DNA of 64,000 nt from Cryobacterium suzukii (GTDB lineage Bacteria > Actinomycetota > Actinomycetes > Actinomycetales > Microbacteriaceae). The stretch spans positions 152,245-216,244 of the forward strand of contig NZ_SOHJ01000013.1 in assembly GCF_004403185.1 (NCBI RefSeq), read 5' to 3'. Of the stretch, positions 32,941 to 44,011 are shown piece by piece. The translations under genes were made by a program, and so were the position numbers. The notes beneath the pieces were generated by a model. It saw only the letters and a program-made list of their open reading frames with translations. It ran no database searches and was not told the DNA's origin. Each line of letters begins with the position of its first letter. Positions within the stretch are counted from its first letter, which is position 1.

Positions 32941-33729
32941 ATGACGAAGCAACAGCATCCATGGTCGCGCTACGTCGCCCTCGGCGATTCGTTCACCGAG
33001 GGCATTGGCGATCCGGAACAGCAGAGCCCCGGCGGGCATCGTGGCTGGGCAGATCGGGTCGCCGAGATTCTGAGTGACGGCACCGACGATTTCGCCTACG
33101 CCAATCTCGCGGTCCGTGGCAAACTGATCCGGCAGATTGCCGATGAACAGATTGAGCCGGCCCTGGCGCTACGGCCCGACCTGATCACCATCTCGGCTGG
33201 CGGTAACGACGTGATTCGTCCGGGAACCGACCCGGATGTTATTGCAGCGCGCTGTGAGGCGGCGATTTCCCGGCTGACGCAATACGGCGCGACGGTCATG
33301 CTGTTCACCGGCGCGGATGTCGGCTTCTCCCCCGTGTTTCGCAGCATTCGCGGTAAAGTCGCCATCTACAACGAAAACATTCGGGCGATCGCCACGAAGT
33401 ACGACTGCATCGTGGCCGACATGTGGCAGTTGACCGAGATTCAGGACCCTCGCATGTGGGCTCCGGATCGGCTGCATCTCAACGCGCTGGGGCATCACAC
33501 GGTCGCGCGCATGGTGTTGCAGACCCTCAACGTGACAAGTTCCCTCGCACCGAGCGAACCAGAGCCCATGCCCGGTATCACTTGGCGTCAGGCTCGCACG
33601 GAGGACCTCGCCTGGGCACGGGAATACCTTGTGCCCTGGGTCCTGCGCCGGGTGCGCCACCAATCCTCGGGCGACCACGTGCTGCCTAAACGACCAGACG
33701 CCGGCCCCTTCACCCTGCCCCCGGTCTGA
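32941..33729 (+). CDS. SGNH/GDSL hydrolase family protein
   Basis: Esterase-like hydrolase of 262 residues. Block I is ALGDSFTEGIGD (nucleophile Ser), block III is ITISAGGNDVIRPG (Gly-Asn), and block V is APDRLHLNALGHH (Asp and His). No signal peptide, so it acts in the cytoplasm. The C-terminal 60 residues (WRQARTEDLAWAREYLVPWV) follow the typical actinobacterial SGNH pattern. ATG 32941 chosen; divergent from the helicase with an 87-base gap. Substrate unassigned. Confidence 0.9.
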   Translation: MTKQQHPWSRYVALGDSFTEGIGDPEQQSPGGHRGWADRVAEILSDGTDDFAYANLAVRGKLIRQIADEQIEPALALRPDLITISAGGNDVIRPGTDPDVIAARCEAAISRLTQYGATVMLFTGADVGFSPVFRSIRGKVAIYNENIRAIATKYDCIVADMWQLTEIQDPRMWAPDRLHLNALGHHTVARMVLQTLNVTSSLAPSEPEPMPGITWRQARTEDLAWAREYLVPWVLRRVRHQSSGDHVLPKRPDAGPFTLPPV

Positions 33730-33783
33730 CCACCCCTGCCTGCGTCGCTCCGGCGGAAGTGAGTCGGGTTCGGCGCGGCGAGG

Positions 33784-35025
33784 TCAGCCGGCGGCCAGCT
33801 CTCCGGGGTGCCCCATGCGCCAGGCCGGGCCGGGATCCGTGAGGGTGTGCCGTAATTCGAGCGGCACGGTCACCGTGGTCGGCGTTGCGGCACCGATCGT
33901 GAAGGACACCTCGCCGACCTCGTCGCCGGCCCGGCCGAGTTGCACGTCCTTCGCTGTCGCGGCGCCCGCGATCGGTGAGTCCGACCAGACGAGAACGGAT
34001 GCCGCCCGCACGGCGACGATGTCGCTCACGTCACCCCACTGAGTCGTGTAGCTGCCGAATACGGCGCCTTCTTCGGCCAGGATGACCTCGTGGAAGCCGG
34101 GCTGGACGCTGGCGATCAGCGCGGCGATCGCAGAATTAAGCTCGGAATGCGTGTCTCCCCCGAGAACCACGCCAACAAGGGTTACCGCGCTGGTGCCGAT
34201 AGTGAAATCGGTCGAGAACAATAGGCAGGCACCGGCAACATCCGTTGTCCCCGTCTTGATGCCGTCGACGCCATCGCGGCCGAGCAGCTTGTTCGTGTTG
34301 GTAATGGTTCCGATGACCGGCAGGACCGCCGACGGGAGTGCGACGATTTCGGCGAGGGCCGGGTGTCCAATAACCAGCTTGCCGATCTCCACAAGGTCGG
34401 CCAGGCTGCTCACGCTCGACGCGGAGAGACCGCTCGTGTCGGCGATACTGGTCTGGGTCAAGGCGTTGTCGGCCAGCCAAGTCTTCGCGGCCGCCAGGTA
34501 CTTGTCCACGGATCCGTACGCCCACACCGCGAGGGAAGACGCATAGTTGTTGGCCGACGGCAGCAGCATCGCCTCAAAAGCCTCACGTTGCGTGAGCACC
34601 ATTCCAGAGACGACGGGTGCCACCGAACCATTCTCGGCGAGCGCGTCGTAGTACCTGTCCACGTCGGCGTCGGTGAAGGTAATTTCGGGTCCGCCTTCGC
34701 CCGCACCGAGTGGCTTGGCATCGAGGATGACCAGGGCCGTCACCATTTTTGCAATACTCGCGATCGGCACCGTGTCCTGCTCGCCGGTCGAGGCCAGAAC
34801 ACCGGGAAAACCGACCGCGCCGATAGCACTCGCACCGAAGGCCGGCCAGGCCGGAGCAGCCGCCGGTTGGGAGAGCGCGGCCGGCTGCACGATCGACGCG
34901 GCGCTGCCCGGTACAGGAGCCAGGCTGGTGGCGCCGACGTAGCCGATTCCGCCCAGCACAACGAGGAGAACGCTGAAGACGGCGAGTCTTCGGCGCCGGA
35001 GGAGGACACGCCGGGAGGGAGACAT
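33784..35025 (-). CDS. D-alanyl-D-alanine carboxypeptidase (serine PBP, S11)
   Basis: Penicillin-binding protein trimming peptidoglycan side chains. The 413-residue protein begins with a basic N-terminus and a membrane helix (AVFSVLLVVLGGIGYVGATSL), so it is exported and anchored. S11 motifs follow: SIAKM (SxxK, catalytic Ser), PSANNYA (SxN), and KTGT. A C-terminal beta-rich domain is present. Its low-complexity Ala/Pro linker after the anchor is rather long. Convergent with the SGNH hydrolase gene. Confidence 0.93.
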   Translation of the reverse strand: MSPSRRVLLRRRRLAVFSVLLVVLGGIGYVGATSLAPVPGSAASIVQPAALSQPAAAPAWPAFGASAIGAVGFPGVLASTGEQDTVPIASIAKMVTALVILDAKPLGAGEGGPEITFTDADVDRYYDALAENGSVAPVVSGMVLTQREAFEAMLLPSANNYASSLAVWAYGSVDKYLAAAKTWLADNALTQTSIADTSGLSASSVSSLADLVEIGKLVIGHPALAEIVALPSAVLPVIGTITNTNKLLGRDGVDGIKTGTTDVAGACLLFSTDFTIGTSAVTLVGVVLGGDTHSELNSAIAALIASVQPGFHEVILAEEGAVFGSYTTQWGDVSDIVAVRAASVLVWSDSPIAGAATAKDVQLGRAGDEVGEVSFTIGAATPTTVTVPLELRHTLTDPGPAWRMGHPGELAAG

Positions 35026-35066
35026 CCGTTCAGCCTAACTTCTTCGTGGCGCGCGGCCGGCCGAGA

Positions 35067-35876
35067 TCACGAGCGAACTCGCAGGGCGTAGAGCGCAACC
35101 GCGCTCGCCGAGGCGACGTTGAGCGAGTCGACGCCGTGCAACATGGGAATCGTCACGACCGTGTCGGCGGCAGCCAAAGCATGCTGGCTGAGCCCATCGC
35201 CCTCGGCGCCGAGGATGATGGCGAGCCGTTCGGGCGCCGCCTCGGCGAACTCGTCGAGGGAAACCGCGTTGTCAGCCAGCGCCAGAGCTGCCAGATGAAA
35301 GCCAGCGGCGTGCAACAGCGGGGTGGCAACGCTCCACTCCGGCAGGCGAGTCCACGGCACCTGCAGCACCGTGCCCATGCTCACGCGCACGCTTCGACGG
35401 TAAAGCGGGTCTGCGCAGCGTGGGGTGATCAGAACGGCATCAGCACCGAGCCCGGCAACCGAACGAAAAATGGCGCCAACGTTGGTGTGGTCGACGATGT
35501 CTTCAAGGATCACAATGCGGCGGGCGTTCGTGAGCAGTGCTTCGACCGCTTCCAGCGCCGGCCGGTGCATGGCGGCGAGAGCGCCGCGGTGCAGGTTGTA
35601 GCCGGTGAGCTGCTCCAGCACGCCAGGCTCCCCCACGTAGACCGGCACGTCGGGCCAGTCGACCAGCAGGCGCGCGGCGTCAGGCATCCACTGTTCCTGA
35701 ATAAGCAGAGACCGGGGCCGGTGCCCGGCGTTTAGCGCCCGCGCGATGACCTTGGGTGACTCAGCGATATACAGCCCACCGGCCGGCTCGAGAACCCGCC
35801 GTAGGGCGACATCGGTCAACCGCGAATAGTCGGCGAGACCCGCACTGGACAGGTCGGTAATGCGGGTGATCTGCAC
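35067..35876 (-). CDS. TrmH/SpoU family RNA 2'-O-methyltransferase
   Basis: SPOUT-fold methyltransferase of about 269 residues. A substrate-binding N-terminal domain (ALRRVLEPAGGLYIAESPKVI) precedes the knot: motif 1 ILEDIVDHTNVGAIFRSVA, motif 2 AIILGAEGDGLS, and motif 3 IPMLHGVDSLNVASASAVAL. GTG 35876 with GAAAGG about 10 bases upstream gives the usual VQITRITDL start; ATG 35933 would add 19 residues. Target (rRNA or tRNA ribose) is not deducible. Divergent from the sirtuin gene. Confidence 0.9.
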   Translation of the reverse strand: MQITRITDLSSAGLADYSRLTDVALRRVLEPAGGLYIAESPKVIARALNAGHRPRSLLIQEQWMPDAARLLVDWPDVPVYVGEPGVLEQLTGYNLHRGALAAMHRPALEAVEALLTNARRIVILEDIVDHTNVGAIFRSVAGLGADAVLITPRCADPLYRRSVRVSMGTVLQVPWTRLPEWSVATPLLHAAGFHLAALALADNAVSLDEFAEAAPERLAIILGAEGDGLSQHALAAADTVVTIPMLHGVDSLNVASASAVALYALRVRS

Positions 35877-36007
35877 GAAGAAGTGCCTTTCGAGATGAGT
35901 GATTGAGCTCAAGCCTGACAGGTGGTTAGTCAAACAGGAAAACAGACGAGTTTAGAATCAAGTAACGGGCATATTGATCTTCCCGGATCTGTTTGAAAGG
36001 AGCAGCG

Positions 36008-36931
36008 ATGACAGCCGACTCGGCCCTGCCCAGCGAAATGGCGCTGGTCGACGCGCTAGAGCCCGTGGGTGCTCCCGATGCCGATGCTGTGCTCGCCTCG
36101 ACGGTCGCGCTCGACTCCGAGCGGGCAGTGGATGCTGTAGCCACCCTGCTGCGCGGTAAACGTGCCGCCGTGCTCACCGGCGCCGGCCTCAGCACCGATT
36201 CCGGCATTCCGGACTATCGCGGCGAGGGTGCGCCGATCCGTACTCCGATGACTTTTCAGACTTTTGTCGCCGACGAACGGTCGCGGAAACGCTACTGGGC
36301 TGGCAGCCATTTGGGCTGGCGAGTGTTTCGCCAGGCTGAACCCAACCTCGGGCATCGTTCGCTGGTGCACTTGGAAAACGCCGGTGCCATCGCCGGTGTC
36401 ATCACCCAGAATGTGGATGGCCTGCATACCCGCGCCGGCTCACGCCACGTCGTCGAACTGCATGGCTCCCTTGACCGGGTGATCTGCCTGGCCTGCGGTC
36501 AGGCATTCGGTCGAGACAGCATCGCTGCCAGACTCGAAACCGACAACCCCGTGCTCCGCGACCCGGAAAGCATTCGTATAGCCCCCGATGGCGATGCCGA
36601 CGTGGGAAATATCGATGACTTCGTCGTGCCGAACTGCACGGTTTGCGGGGGCATGCTCAAGCCAAACGTCGTATTCTTCGGTGAGCTCGTTCCCACGGAA
36701 ACATTTCTTGAGGCATCCGCTTTGATTCAGGGTGCCGACGCCCTCATCGTGGCCGGATCTTCGCTGGCTGTGAATTCCGGCATCCGTCTGGTGGAACAGG
36801 CTCGCCGGCGCAAGCTGCCCATCATCGTCATCAATCGTGGCGTCACCAAGGGTGATGGGCGTGCGCTGCACAAACTCGAAGCCGGCACCTCCGAAACCCT
36901 CGCAGCCTTGACCGAACGCCTGTTGGGCTGA
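36008..36931 (+). CDS. Sir2 family NAD-dependent protein deacetylase
   Basis: Sirtuin of 307 residues. NAD-binding motif GAGLSTDSGIPDYRG is around residues 58-72, TQNVDGLHTRAGS carries the Asn and Asp of the active site, and the catalytic His lies in VELHGSL. A zinc ribbon is formed by CLACG and NCTVCGG (Cys pairs). The extra N-terminal 40 residues are not part of the core. AAAGGAG precedes the ATG by 4 bases. The next gene starts 6 bases after its stop. Confidence 0.95.
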   Translation: MTADSALPSEMALVDALEPVGAPDADAVLASTVALDSERAVDAVATLLRGKRAAVLTGAGLSTDSGIPDYRGEGAPIRTPMTFQTFVADERSRKRYWAGSHLGWRVFRQAEPNLGHRSLVHLENAGAIAGVITQNVDGLHTRAGSRHVVELHGSLDRVICLACGQAFGRDSIAARLETDNPVLRDPESIRIAPDGDADVGNIDDFVVPNCTVCGGMLKPNVVFFGELVPTETFLEASALIQGADALIVAGSSLAVNSGIRLVEQARRRKLPIIVINRGVTKGDGRALHKLEAGTSETLAALTERLLG

Positions 36932-36937
36932 CCGATC

Positions 36938-37591
36938 GTGTCCGCCCCGCGCAGCACCGATCCGACTGGTGAACCACGCACGACCATTTTCTCCATCGTG
37001 CGCCACGGCCAGACCGATTGGAATCTGCACCACCGCATTCAGGGCCGCACGGATATCCCGCTCAACGCCGCTGGGCGAGCCGAGGCTGTCGTGGCGGCAG
37101 AGCGCCTGAAGATTCGACACTGGAATGCGATAGTGACCAGCCCGCTGCTGCGCGCCGCCGAATCGGCCACAATCATTGCCAACGAGCTCGGGCTGGACGA
37201 ACCCGAAGTGGTTCCCTCCCTGACCGAACGCCGCCATGGCGCCATCGAGGGGCTCACCTTCGCCGAACGTCAGCACCAGTTTCCCGACGGTGTGGCCGTT
37301 CCCGGCCTCGAAACTCGCCGCGACGTCGTCGACAGAGTGCTCGCAGCGTTGGCGGCCTTGGCGCTCGGGCGTGCCGGGCAGTCCGTTCTGGTGTTGAGCC
37401 ATGGCGGGATCATTGGAACGTTGCTGCGTCACCTCACCGACGGCGACCGCCCGAGGCACGGCGAGTTCATCGCCAACGGCTCAGTGCACGACTTTCGGTG
37501 GGAGAACGATCAGCTATCGCTGACCCACTTCGATGCAACGACCCGATCGCCCGGTGATCGTGGCGAGACCGCCGCGCCGACAGCGCCCTGA
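36938..37591 (+). CDS. Histidine phosphatase family protein
   Basis: Phosphoglycerate-mutase-like phosphatase of 217 residues. The signature is SIVRHGQTDWN with nucleophilic His in RHG, then TSPLLRAAESA, ERRHGAIEGLTFAE (proton donor Glu region) and LVLSHGGIIGTLLR (second catalytic His). The start is GTG 36938. It is likely co-transcribed with the sirtuin. Substrate (metabolite or protein phosphate) unknown. Confidence 0.9.
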   Translation: MSAPRSTDPTGEPRTTIFSIVRHGQTDWNLHHRIQGRTDIPLNAAGRAEAVVAAERLKIRHWNAIVTSPLLRAAESATIIANELGLDEPEVVPSLTERRHGAIEGLTFAERQHQFPDGVAVPGLETRRDVVDRVLAALAALALGRAGQSVLVLSHGGIIGTLLRHLTDGDRPRHGEFIANGSVHDFRWENDQLSLTHFDATTRSPGDRGETAAPTAP

Positions 37592-37679
37592 CCCCCGACC
37601 TCTGAGCGTCCGGAGTTGCCGGTCGGTAGAAGCACTCGGTCTCCCTCCTGCGACGTGACCGGACGAGTCGCGGCACCCG

Positions 37680-38750
37680 CTACGCGACGGGTTTTATCCC
37701 CGTCAACACCCCGAGCAGCGTGCGGGCCGACGCCGCCCAGGTGAACCGAGCGGCCTGCTCGATCGAGCGAGCGGAACGCGCTTCCCACTCCCCCGGGAGC
37801 GCCAGGCGACGCACGGCCGCCGCAATTGCGTCAGCACTGCGCGGATCGAAGTACAGCGCGGCAGCTCCACCGATCTCACGAAAGATCGGAATATCACTGA
37901 CCACGACGGGAATGCCGTGGCTCATCGCCTCAACCAGGGGAATTCCGAAGCCCTCATCGAACGAGGCGGTCACGAGCGCCGTCGCCGAGCGCACCAGACG
38001 GTAGTACTCCTCATCGGTCACCCCGTCATGAAAGACCAGCCGGGCTTGCGTTGCCAAACGGGTCAGCCGGGCCCGTTCGGTCGCCGATACCCGGCTGAGC
38101 AGGTGCAGCTCGTGGTCTGGCAGGTCGGCCAGAGCCATGACCAGCGTGTCCAGGTTCTTGTACGGCATGAAAGACCCCATGTAAATCAGGCGGGTCGTTT
38201 CCGGGATGCTCCGCTGGGTGGGGACGCCGGGAACTGTATCGGCGGCGTTCGGCACCACGGTGACCGGCCGCCGGGTGAGGTGATGCTCGGCGATCAGTGA
38301 ACGGGTGGTCTCGGAAACAGTCACGATGCCGTCGGCGCCGTTCAGCAGCATCCGTTGTGGCCACCAGGAGAGGTGGTAGGCGCGCCAAAGCAGCCGGATC
38401 AACGGTGAGAGATCATGCGGGGGTGTGCGGTTGCGGTAATAGATGAGGTCGTGCACGGTCAGAAATAGCCGGTATTTGCGGCCCCAGGACCCCATGGTCT
38501 GCATGGGGCTGAACACCACGTCAGGCTGCAGCCGGTTGACCGCGAGGGCGATGAGTGGTTCGAGCAGACTGGTCGGGGCACGCACGAGCTGCCAGGGCAG
38601 GGCGGGTAGCATCTTGAGCTGGCGGTGGTCACTGATCAGCATGGTGAGCGGATGCAACCGGCCCAGCTCGGCGACCAGGCCAGCGGTGTATCGGCTAATG
38701 CCGTCGTGGTGATCCAGCCGCACGTAGCGGCAGTCAACGACGATTCTCAT
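37680..38750 (-). CDS. Glycosyltransferase family 4 (GT4-like)
   Basis: GT-B fold glycosyltransferase of 356 residues. A short N-terminal domain begins MRIVVDCRYVRLDHHDGISRY; the donor domain has VVPNAADTVPG, LIYMGSFMPYKNLDTLV, and SFDEGFGIPLVEAMSHGIPVVVSDI with the E-x7-E nucleotide-sugar motif. No membrane segment. ATG 38750 overlaps the stop of the upstream alpha/beta-hydrolase (ATGA), so the two are coupled. Acceptor unknown; cell-wall or exopolysaccharide synthesis is plausible. Confidence 0.9.
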   Translation of the reverse strand: MRIVVDCRYVRLDHHDGISRYTAGLVAELGRLHPLTMLISDHRQLKMLPALPWQLVRAPTSLLEPLIALAVNRLQPDVVFSPMQTMGSWGRKYRLFLTVHDLIYYRNRTPPHDLSPLIRLLWRAYHLSWWPQRMLLNGADGIVTVSETTRSLIAEHHLTRRPVTVVPNAADTVPGVPTQRSIPETTRLIYMGSFMPYKNLDTLVMALADLPDHELHLLSRVSATERARLTRLATQARLVFHDGVTDEEYYRLVRSATALVTASFDEGFGIPLVEAMSHGIPVVVSDIPIFREIGGAAALYFDPRSADAIAAAVRRLALPGEWEARSARSIEQAARFTWAASARTLLGVLTGIKPVA

Positions 38751-39682
38751 GCTGATCGATCCTCCGCAAGAAATGCACGGATGAACTCGGCGGCAGGTTT
38801 CGGCTTCTCGTAGTGGATGAGGTGGCCGACCCCCTCGATGACCCGCAGAGTCGAGTTCGGAAAAAGAGACTGCAGTCGGTGCTGCGCGGCAAGCGACGTG
38901 ATGTCATCTTTGTCGGCCGCGATCAACAGCGTGGGCTGTCGGATCCGCGCAGCGAACTCGCTCACGTCGTGACTGACCGAAGCGGAGAAAGCCTCCATCA
39001 CGACTCGACGGTTGGCAAAGGCACTGAAGTAACGGTCGTGCTGGTTGTGAATCCAGCGCCGCAGGGCCGGATCACGCGTCTTGGCCATAGTCACGCTCAT
39101 GATGCGCACGATGGCTCGGTTTTGCAGTAGCGCATAGCCCCAACGATCCGGTAACCTCGCGGCGCTCCAGTAATAGAAAACGGCCAGTCGGGTGAGCATA
39201 CCGCGCGGCCCGGACAGTGCCGGCGCGGCGATCGGATTGACCAGGATGACGTCGTGCGCCGCCAGTCCATCGGCCACGGCCGCAGCGACCACGATTGAGC
39301 CGAAGGAATGGCCCAGCACGACCAGCCGCCCCACCGGGGCTAACACTTTGATGAATTGCTGGATCCAGTCGGCGTATGCCGCCAACGAGTGCACGCCGCC
39401 GGCAAGCGGCGCTGACTCACCGAAACCGGGCAGGTCGGGTGCCACGATGCGCAGGTGAGCCGGGTTTAAGCCGTCGCCCAATAGTTCGGCCACGACCAGT
39501 TGCAGACCGTGGTGATCGCCCCGAAACCCGTGCACCAGTACGAGCGTTGTCGCCGCGGCGGGGTCGCCGTAGTCCCAGTACCGCGTGTCCGTGCACTGTC
39601 GGTCACTGCCGGGAAGGGACGCGGCGCGCTCACGCACTGGGAGGCGCCGTAAAAGCTTGTCGTAGGGAGAAGAAACGATCAT
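38747..39682 (-). CDS. Alpha/beta-hydrolase family protein
   Basis: Alpha/beta-hydrolase of 311 residues. LVLVHGFRGDHHGLQ is the oxyanion-hole HG motif, PDLPGFGESAPL follows, VVLGHSFGSIVVA is the nucleophile elbow with Ser, and GVGHLIHYEKP carries the catalytic His. ATG 39682 starts MIVSSPYD; the frame continues upstream without a convincing start. Translationally coupled to the glycosyltransferase by an ATGA overlap, hinting that both act in one pathway. Confidence 0.88.
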   Translation of the reverse strand: MIVSSPYDKLLRRLPVRERAASLPGSDRQCTDTRYWDYGDPAAATTLVLVHGFRGDHHGLQLVVAELLGDGLNPAHLRIVAPDLPGFGESAPLAGGVHSLAAYADWIQQFIKVLAPVGRLVVLGHSFGSIVVAAAVADGLAAHDVILVNPIAAPALSGPRGMLTRLAVFYYWSAARLPDRWGYALLQNRAIVRIMSVTMAKTRDPALRRWIHNQHDRYFSAFANRRVVMEAFSASVSHDVSEFAARIRQPTLLIAADKDDITSLAAQHRLQSLFPNSTLRVIEGVGHLIHYEKPKPAAEFIRAFLAEDRSA

Positions 39683-39799
39683 CGGCCCTAGTTTAGGCGC
39701 GACACTTACGCAAGGCTGGACGTGCACCGGGGTGACCGATCTAGACTCAAGCCACCACACGCATCGAGAGAGCCCTTTTGCGGGGACGGAAGGAAAGCC

Positions 39800-41497
<1,698 letters not shown>

Positions 41498-41613
41498 CGG
41501 CCTAGGCCGCTCGGCGGGGATGGTGACGAATTCCGCGTGAAGTGTCATTGTCGCGATCGTGCGCACGACGTATCCTTGGCATAAGCAAGCCATCCAAAGC
41601 CTGGAGGCCGCTC

Positions 41614-42309
41614 GTGGCTGAATGGACTAGTGCAGAAGTCGGAGTCGAGGACACTGCGCTGTGCGCCCATTTTCTTGAGGCATTGCCCGTGAACGGCGCC
41701 GCCGTTTCGGTTTTCGGCGGCGCCGTGCCCGAAACGATTGTCTGTGCCACCGACCGCCTCGCCGCTCGGCTCGACGAACTACAGTTCGATCTCGGCGAAG
41801 GACCACGTTGGGAAGCGGTCCGTACGCGACTTCCCGTTTTGGAACCTCGGGTACGAGAGGTGGAGCATCCGTCGTGGCCGGTCTTCCACACGGCTCTGAT
41901 GGACACTACGGTCGAAGCGCTCTACGTCTTCCCCCTCACCCTCGGCGCGCTCAACGTCGGCATCGTGGAACTTTACAGCACAACCCCGGGAGCGCTTGAT
42001 CGCACGGACCACGCAAAAGCATTGGTACTGGCCAACGAGACAGCCTGGAACCTGCTCGACCATCTGCTCCGAGTGCAGGAGGCCGCCACCGGCGAAACGT
42101 CGTTGACGTCCACAGACTCTGCGGAGTCCCCCCTGTCGCGTCGGGAAATTCACCAGGCCACCGGTATGGTGCTGGTGCAGATGAACGTCACGCCGACGGA
42201 TGCCTTGCTGCTACTGCGGGCGCACGCCTTCTCCCACGGTAAAACGGTGCGCGCCATTGCAGGCGATGTGGTCGCACGGCGCCTTCAATTCAGCCCGGAA
42301 ACCAACTAA
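41614..42309 (+). CDS. GAF and ANTAR domain protein (RNA-binding antiterminator), first of pair
   Basis: Regulator of 231 residues. An N-terminal GAF domain (about residues 20-165: CAHFLEALPVNGAAVSVFGG to VGIVELYSTTPGAL) is a small-molecule sensor. The C-terminal ANTAR domain (SRREIHQATGMVLVQMNVTP to GKTVRAIAGDVV) binds paired hairpins in nascent RNA and blocks termination. GTG 41614 has a perfect GGAGG 6 bases upstream. A second GAF-ANTAR gene follows 87 bases on, but the two are only distantly alike. The RNA target is not evident here. Confidence 0.9.
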   Translation: MAEWTSAEVGVEDTALCAHFLEALPVNGAAVSVFGGAVPETIVCATDRLAARLDELQFDLGEGPRWEAVRTRLPVLEPRVREVEHPSWPVFHTALMDTTVEALYVFPLTLGALNVGIVELYSTTPGALDRTDHAKALVLANETAWNLLDHLLRVQEAATGETSLTSTDSAESPLSRREIHQATGMVLVQMNVTPTDALLLLRAHAFSHGKTVRAIAGDVVARRLQFSPETN

Positions 42310-42396
42310 CTCGAAAATTACTCGATGCAAATTTACTCGGCCAAACTTGACTTGGTTAAACAGACAAATTGTCAGTAGAGGTTCTAGACTTTTCTC

Positions 42397-43110
42397 ATGG
42401 TCACTATGGCTCGGGCCTCACTGGTGAGCGCCGCTTTCATGAAGTTGACGGACACTCTCGTGGGCGAATACGACGTTCTCGACGTGCTTCATACTCTGGT
42501 CGAGGCGTGCGTCGAAGTACTCGACGCCACCGCGGCCGGCCTGCTGCTGGCCGACCCGAGCGGGGAACTCCAGGTCGTAGCTTCTACGAGCGAAGAGAGC
42601 TACCTCGTGGAGGTTCTGCAACAGCGGGCTGGCGCCGGTCCGTGTGTGGATTGCTATCTCACTGGCAAAGTCGTCACTCTGGGCGACATCGGAGCGTGTG
42701 AGGACACCTACCCAGATTTTGCGGCCGCCGCTTTGTCTCAGGGATTTCGCTCAGTGCACGCCATTCCGATGCGGGTACGCAATCGGACAATCGGTGCGCT
42801 CAACCTATTTCGCTGCGACACCGGCGACGTCACCCCCGAAGACGCCGCGATCGGGCAGGCCATGGCCGATCTCGCGACTATTAGTATTCTGCATGAAAGC
42901 ACCGTGCGTGAAGACGAGGTCATCAATGAACGGTTGCAGCGCGCACTGACCAGTCGCATTCTGATCGAACAGGCCAAGGGAGTAATCGCCCAGGTCAGCA
43001 CGGTCAATATGGACGAAGCCTTCAAACGACTGCGAGCGGATGCTCGGGCGAAAAATCACACCATGCGCGAGAGTGCTGAAAACGTCATCAACCGGAGCGT
43101 GGACCTCTAA
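42397..43110 (+). CDS. GAF and ANTAR domain protein, second of pair
   Basis: 237-residue protein with the same architecture. The GAF domain spans about residues 25-160 (DVLDVLHTLVEACVEVLDAT to RTIGALNLFRCDTGDV), with CVDCY inside that could bind metal. The ANTAR domain is canonical: RILIEQAKGVIAQVSTVNMDEAFKRLR then TMRESAENVI. The 87-base AT-rich gap before it contains TTACTCG-like repeats and may hold its own promoter. There is no linked sensor kinase, so ligand sensing is probably through GAF. Confidence 0.92.
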   Translation: MVTMARASLVSAAFMKLTDTLVGEYDVLDVLHTLVEACVEVLDATAAGLLLADPSGELQVVASTSEESYLVEVLQQRAGAGPCVDCYLTGKVVTLGDIGACEDTYPDFAAAALSQGFRSVHAIPMRVRNRTIGALNLFRCDTGDVTPEDAAIGQAMADLATISILHESTVREDEVINERLQRALTSRILIEQAKGVIAQVSTVNMDEAFKRLRADARAKNHTMRESAENVINRSVDL

Positions 43111-43202
43111 TATCACGCTGTGACCCGCGCTCCCTCCCCCGCCAGAGCAGAGCCCCGGCTCGTGCAACGGAACGTGTCGGCGGTCGCCCCTAGGGTGGGG
43201 GT

Positions 43203-43889
43203 ATGAGCACTTGGAGCGATCACCTCGCCGTATTCGACCTTGAAACTACCGGCATCGATGTAGAAACGTGTCGCATTGTGTCGGCCACTGTGGCCGTTAT
43301 CGACGCGAGCGGTACGGCCGTGGAGCGCATCGATTGGCTGGTCGATCCGGGCATAGACATTCCGGCCGGCGCCACCAACGTGCACGGAATCACGACAGAG
43401 CATGCTGTGGAGCACGGCCGTATGGCCGCCGAGGCTGTGGCCGAGATCGTCGATGCACTGCGCGGTCATCTGAGCGATGGCCTGCCTATCGTCGCCTACA
43501 ACGCCCCCTACGATCTCACCCTGCTCGACCGTGAAGCCCTGCGCTACGGCATCGCCCCCCTGATCTCCCCCAGCCCGGTCGTCGATCCCCTCGTCATCGA
43601 CAAAGCCGTCGACAAGTATCGAAAGGGCAAGCGCACCCTCGAGGTCACGAGCGCGTTCTACGGAGTCAGCCTGGAGGATGCACACGATGCCGGCGCCGAT
43701 GCGATCGCCGCTGGTCGTGTCGCCCAAGCGATTCACCGGGCGCACGAAGGTGCTCTACCAAACACCCTCGACGAGATGCACGCGCTGCAGGTTACCTGGT
43801 ATCGCCAGCAGGCCGAAAGCTTTCAGGAGTACATGCGGCGCGGCCGCGATCCCGAGTTTCTGGCCGACACTGCCTGGCCCCAGCGTTGA
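43203..43889 (+). CDS. DEDDh 3'-5' exonuclease (DnaQ/epsilon-like)
   Basis: Exonuclease of 228 residues. ExoI is VFDLETTGID (two metal ligands, Asp and Glu), ExoII is IVAYNAPYDLTLL (Asp), and ExoIII is DAHDAGADAIAAGRVA with catalytic His and Asp. It is a stand-alone domain, as in actinobacterial DNA polymerase III epsilon-like proteins; no GIY-YIG or BRCT domain. Likely a proofreading or RNA/DNA-trimming nuclease in the cytoplasm. Confidence 0.92.
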   Translation: MSTWSDHLAVFDLETTGIDVETCRIVSATVAVIDASGTAVERIDWLVDPGIDIPAGATNVHGITTEHAVEHGRMAAEAVAEIVDALRGHLSDGLPIVAYNAPYDLTLLDREALRYGIAPLISPSPVVDPLVIDKAVDKYRKGKRTLEVTSAFYGVSLEDAHDAGADAIAAGRVAQAIHRAHEGALPNTLDEMHALQVTWYRQQAESFQEYMRRGRDPEFLADTAWPQR

Positions 43890-43946
43890 TTCGGTAATTG
43901 TTGCTCAGGTAGTCGTTGTCGAGTACTGCTCTTGCAGAGCCAACAA

Positions 43947-43984
43947 AAAAGCGACCAGCCGAAGCTGGTCGCTTTTCTTGTTTA
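43947..43984. terminator. Bidirectional terminator between exonuclease and rpmE2
   Basis: Perfect 13-bp stem AAAAGCGACCAGC/GCTGGTCGCTTTT (43947-43959, 43964-43976), CGAA loop. T-rich on both strands, so it serves both convergent genes. Confidence 0.92.
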
Positions 43985-44011
43985 AAACAAGGTGCTTGCA
44001 AAGGTCTGGTG

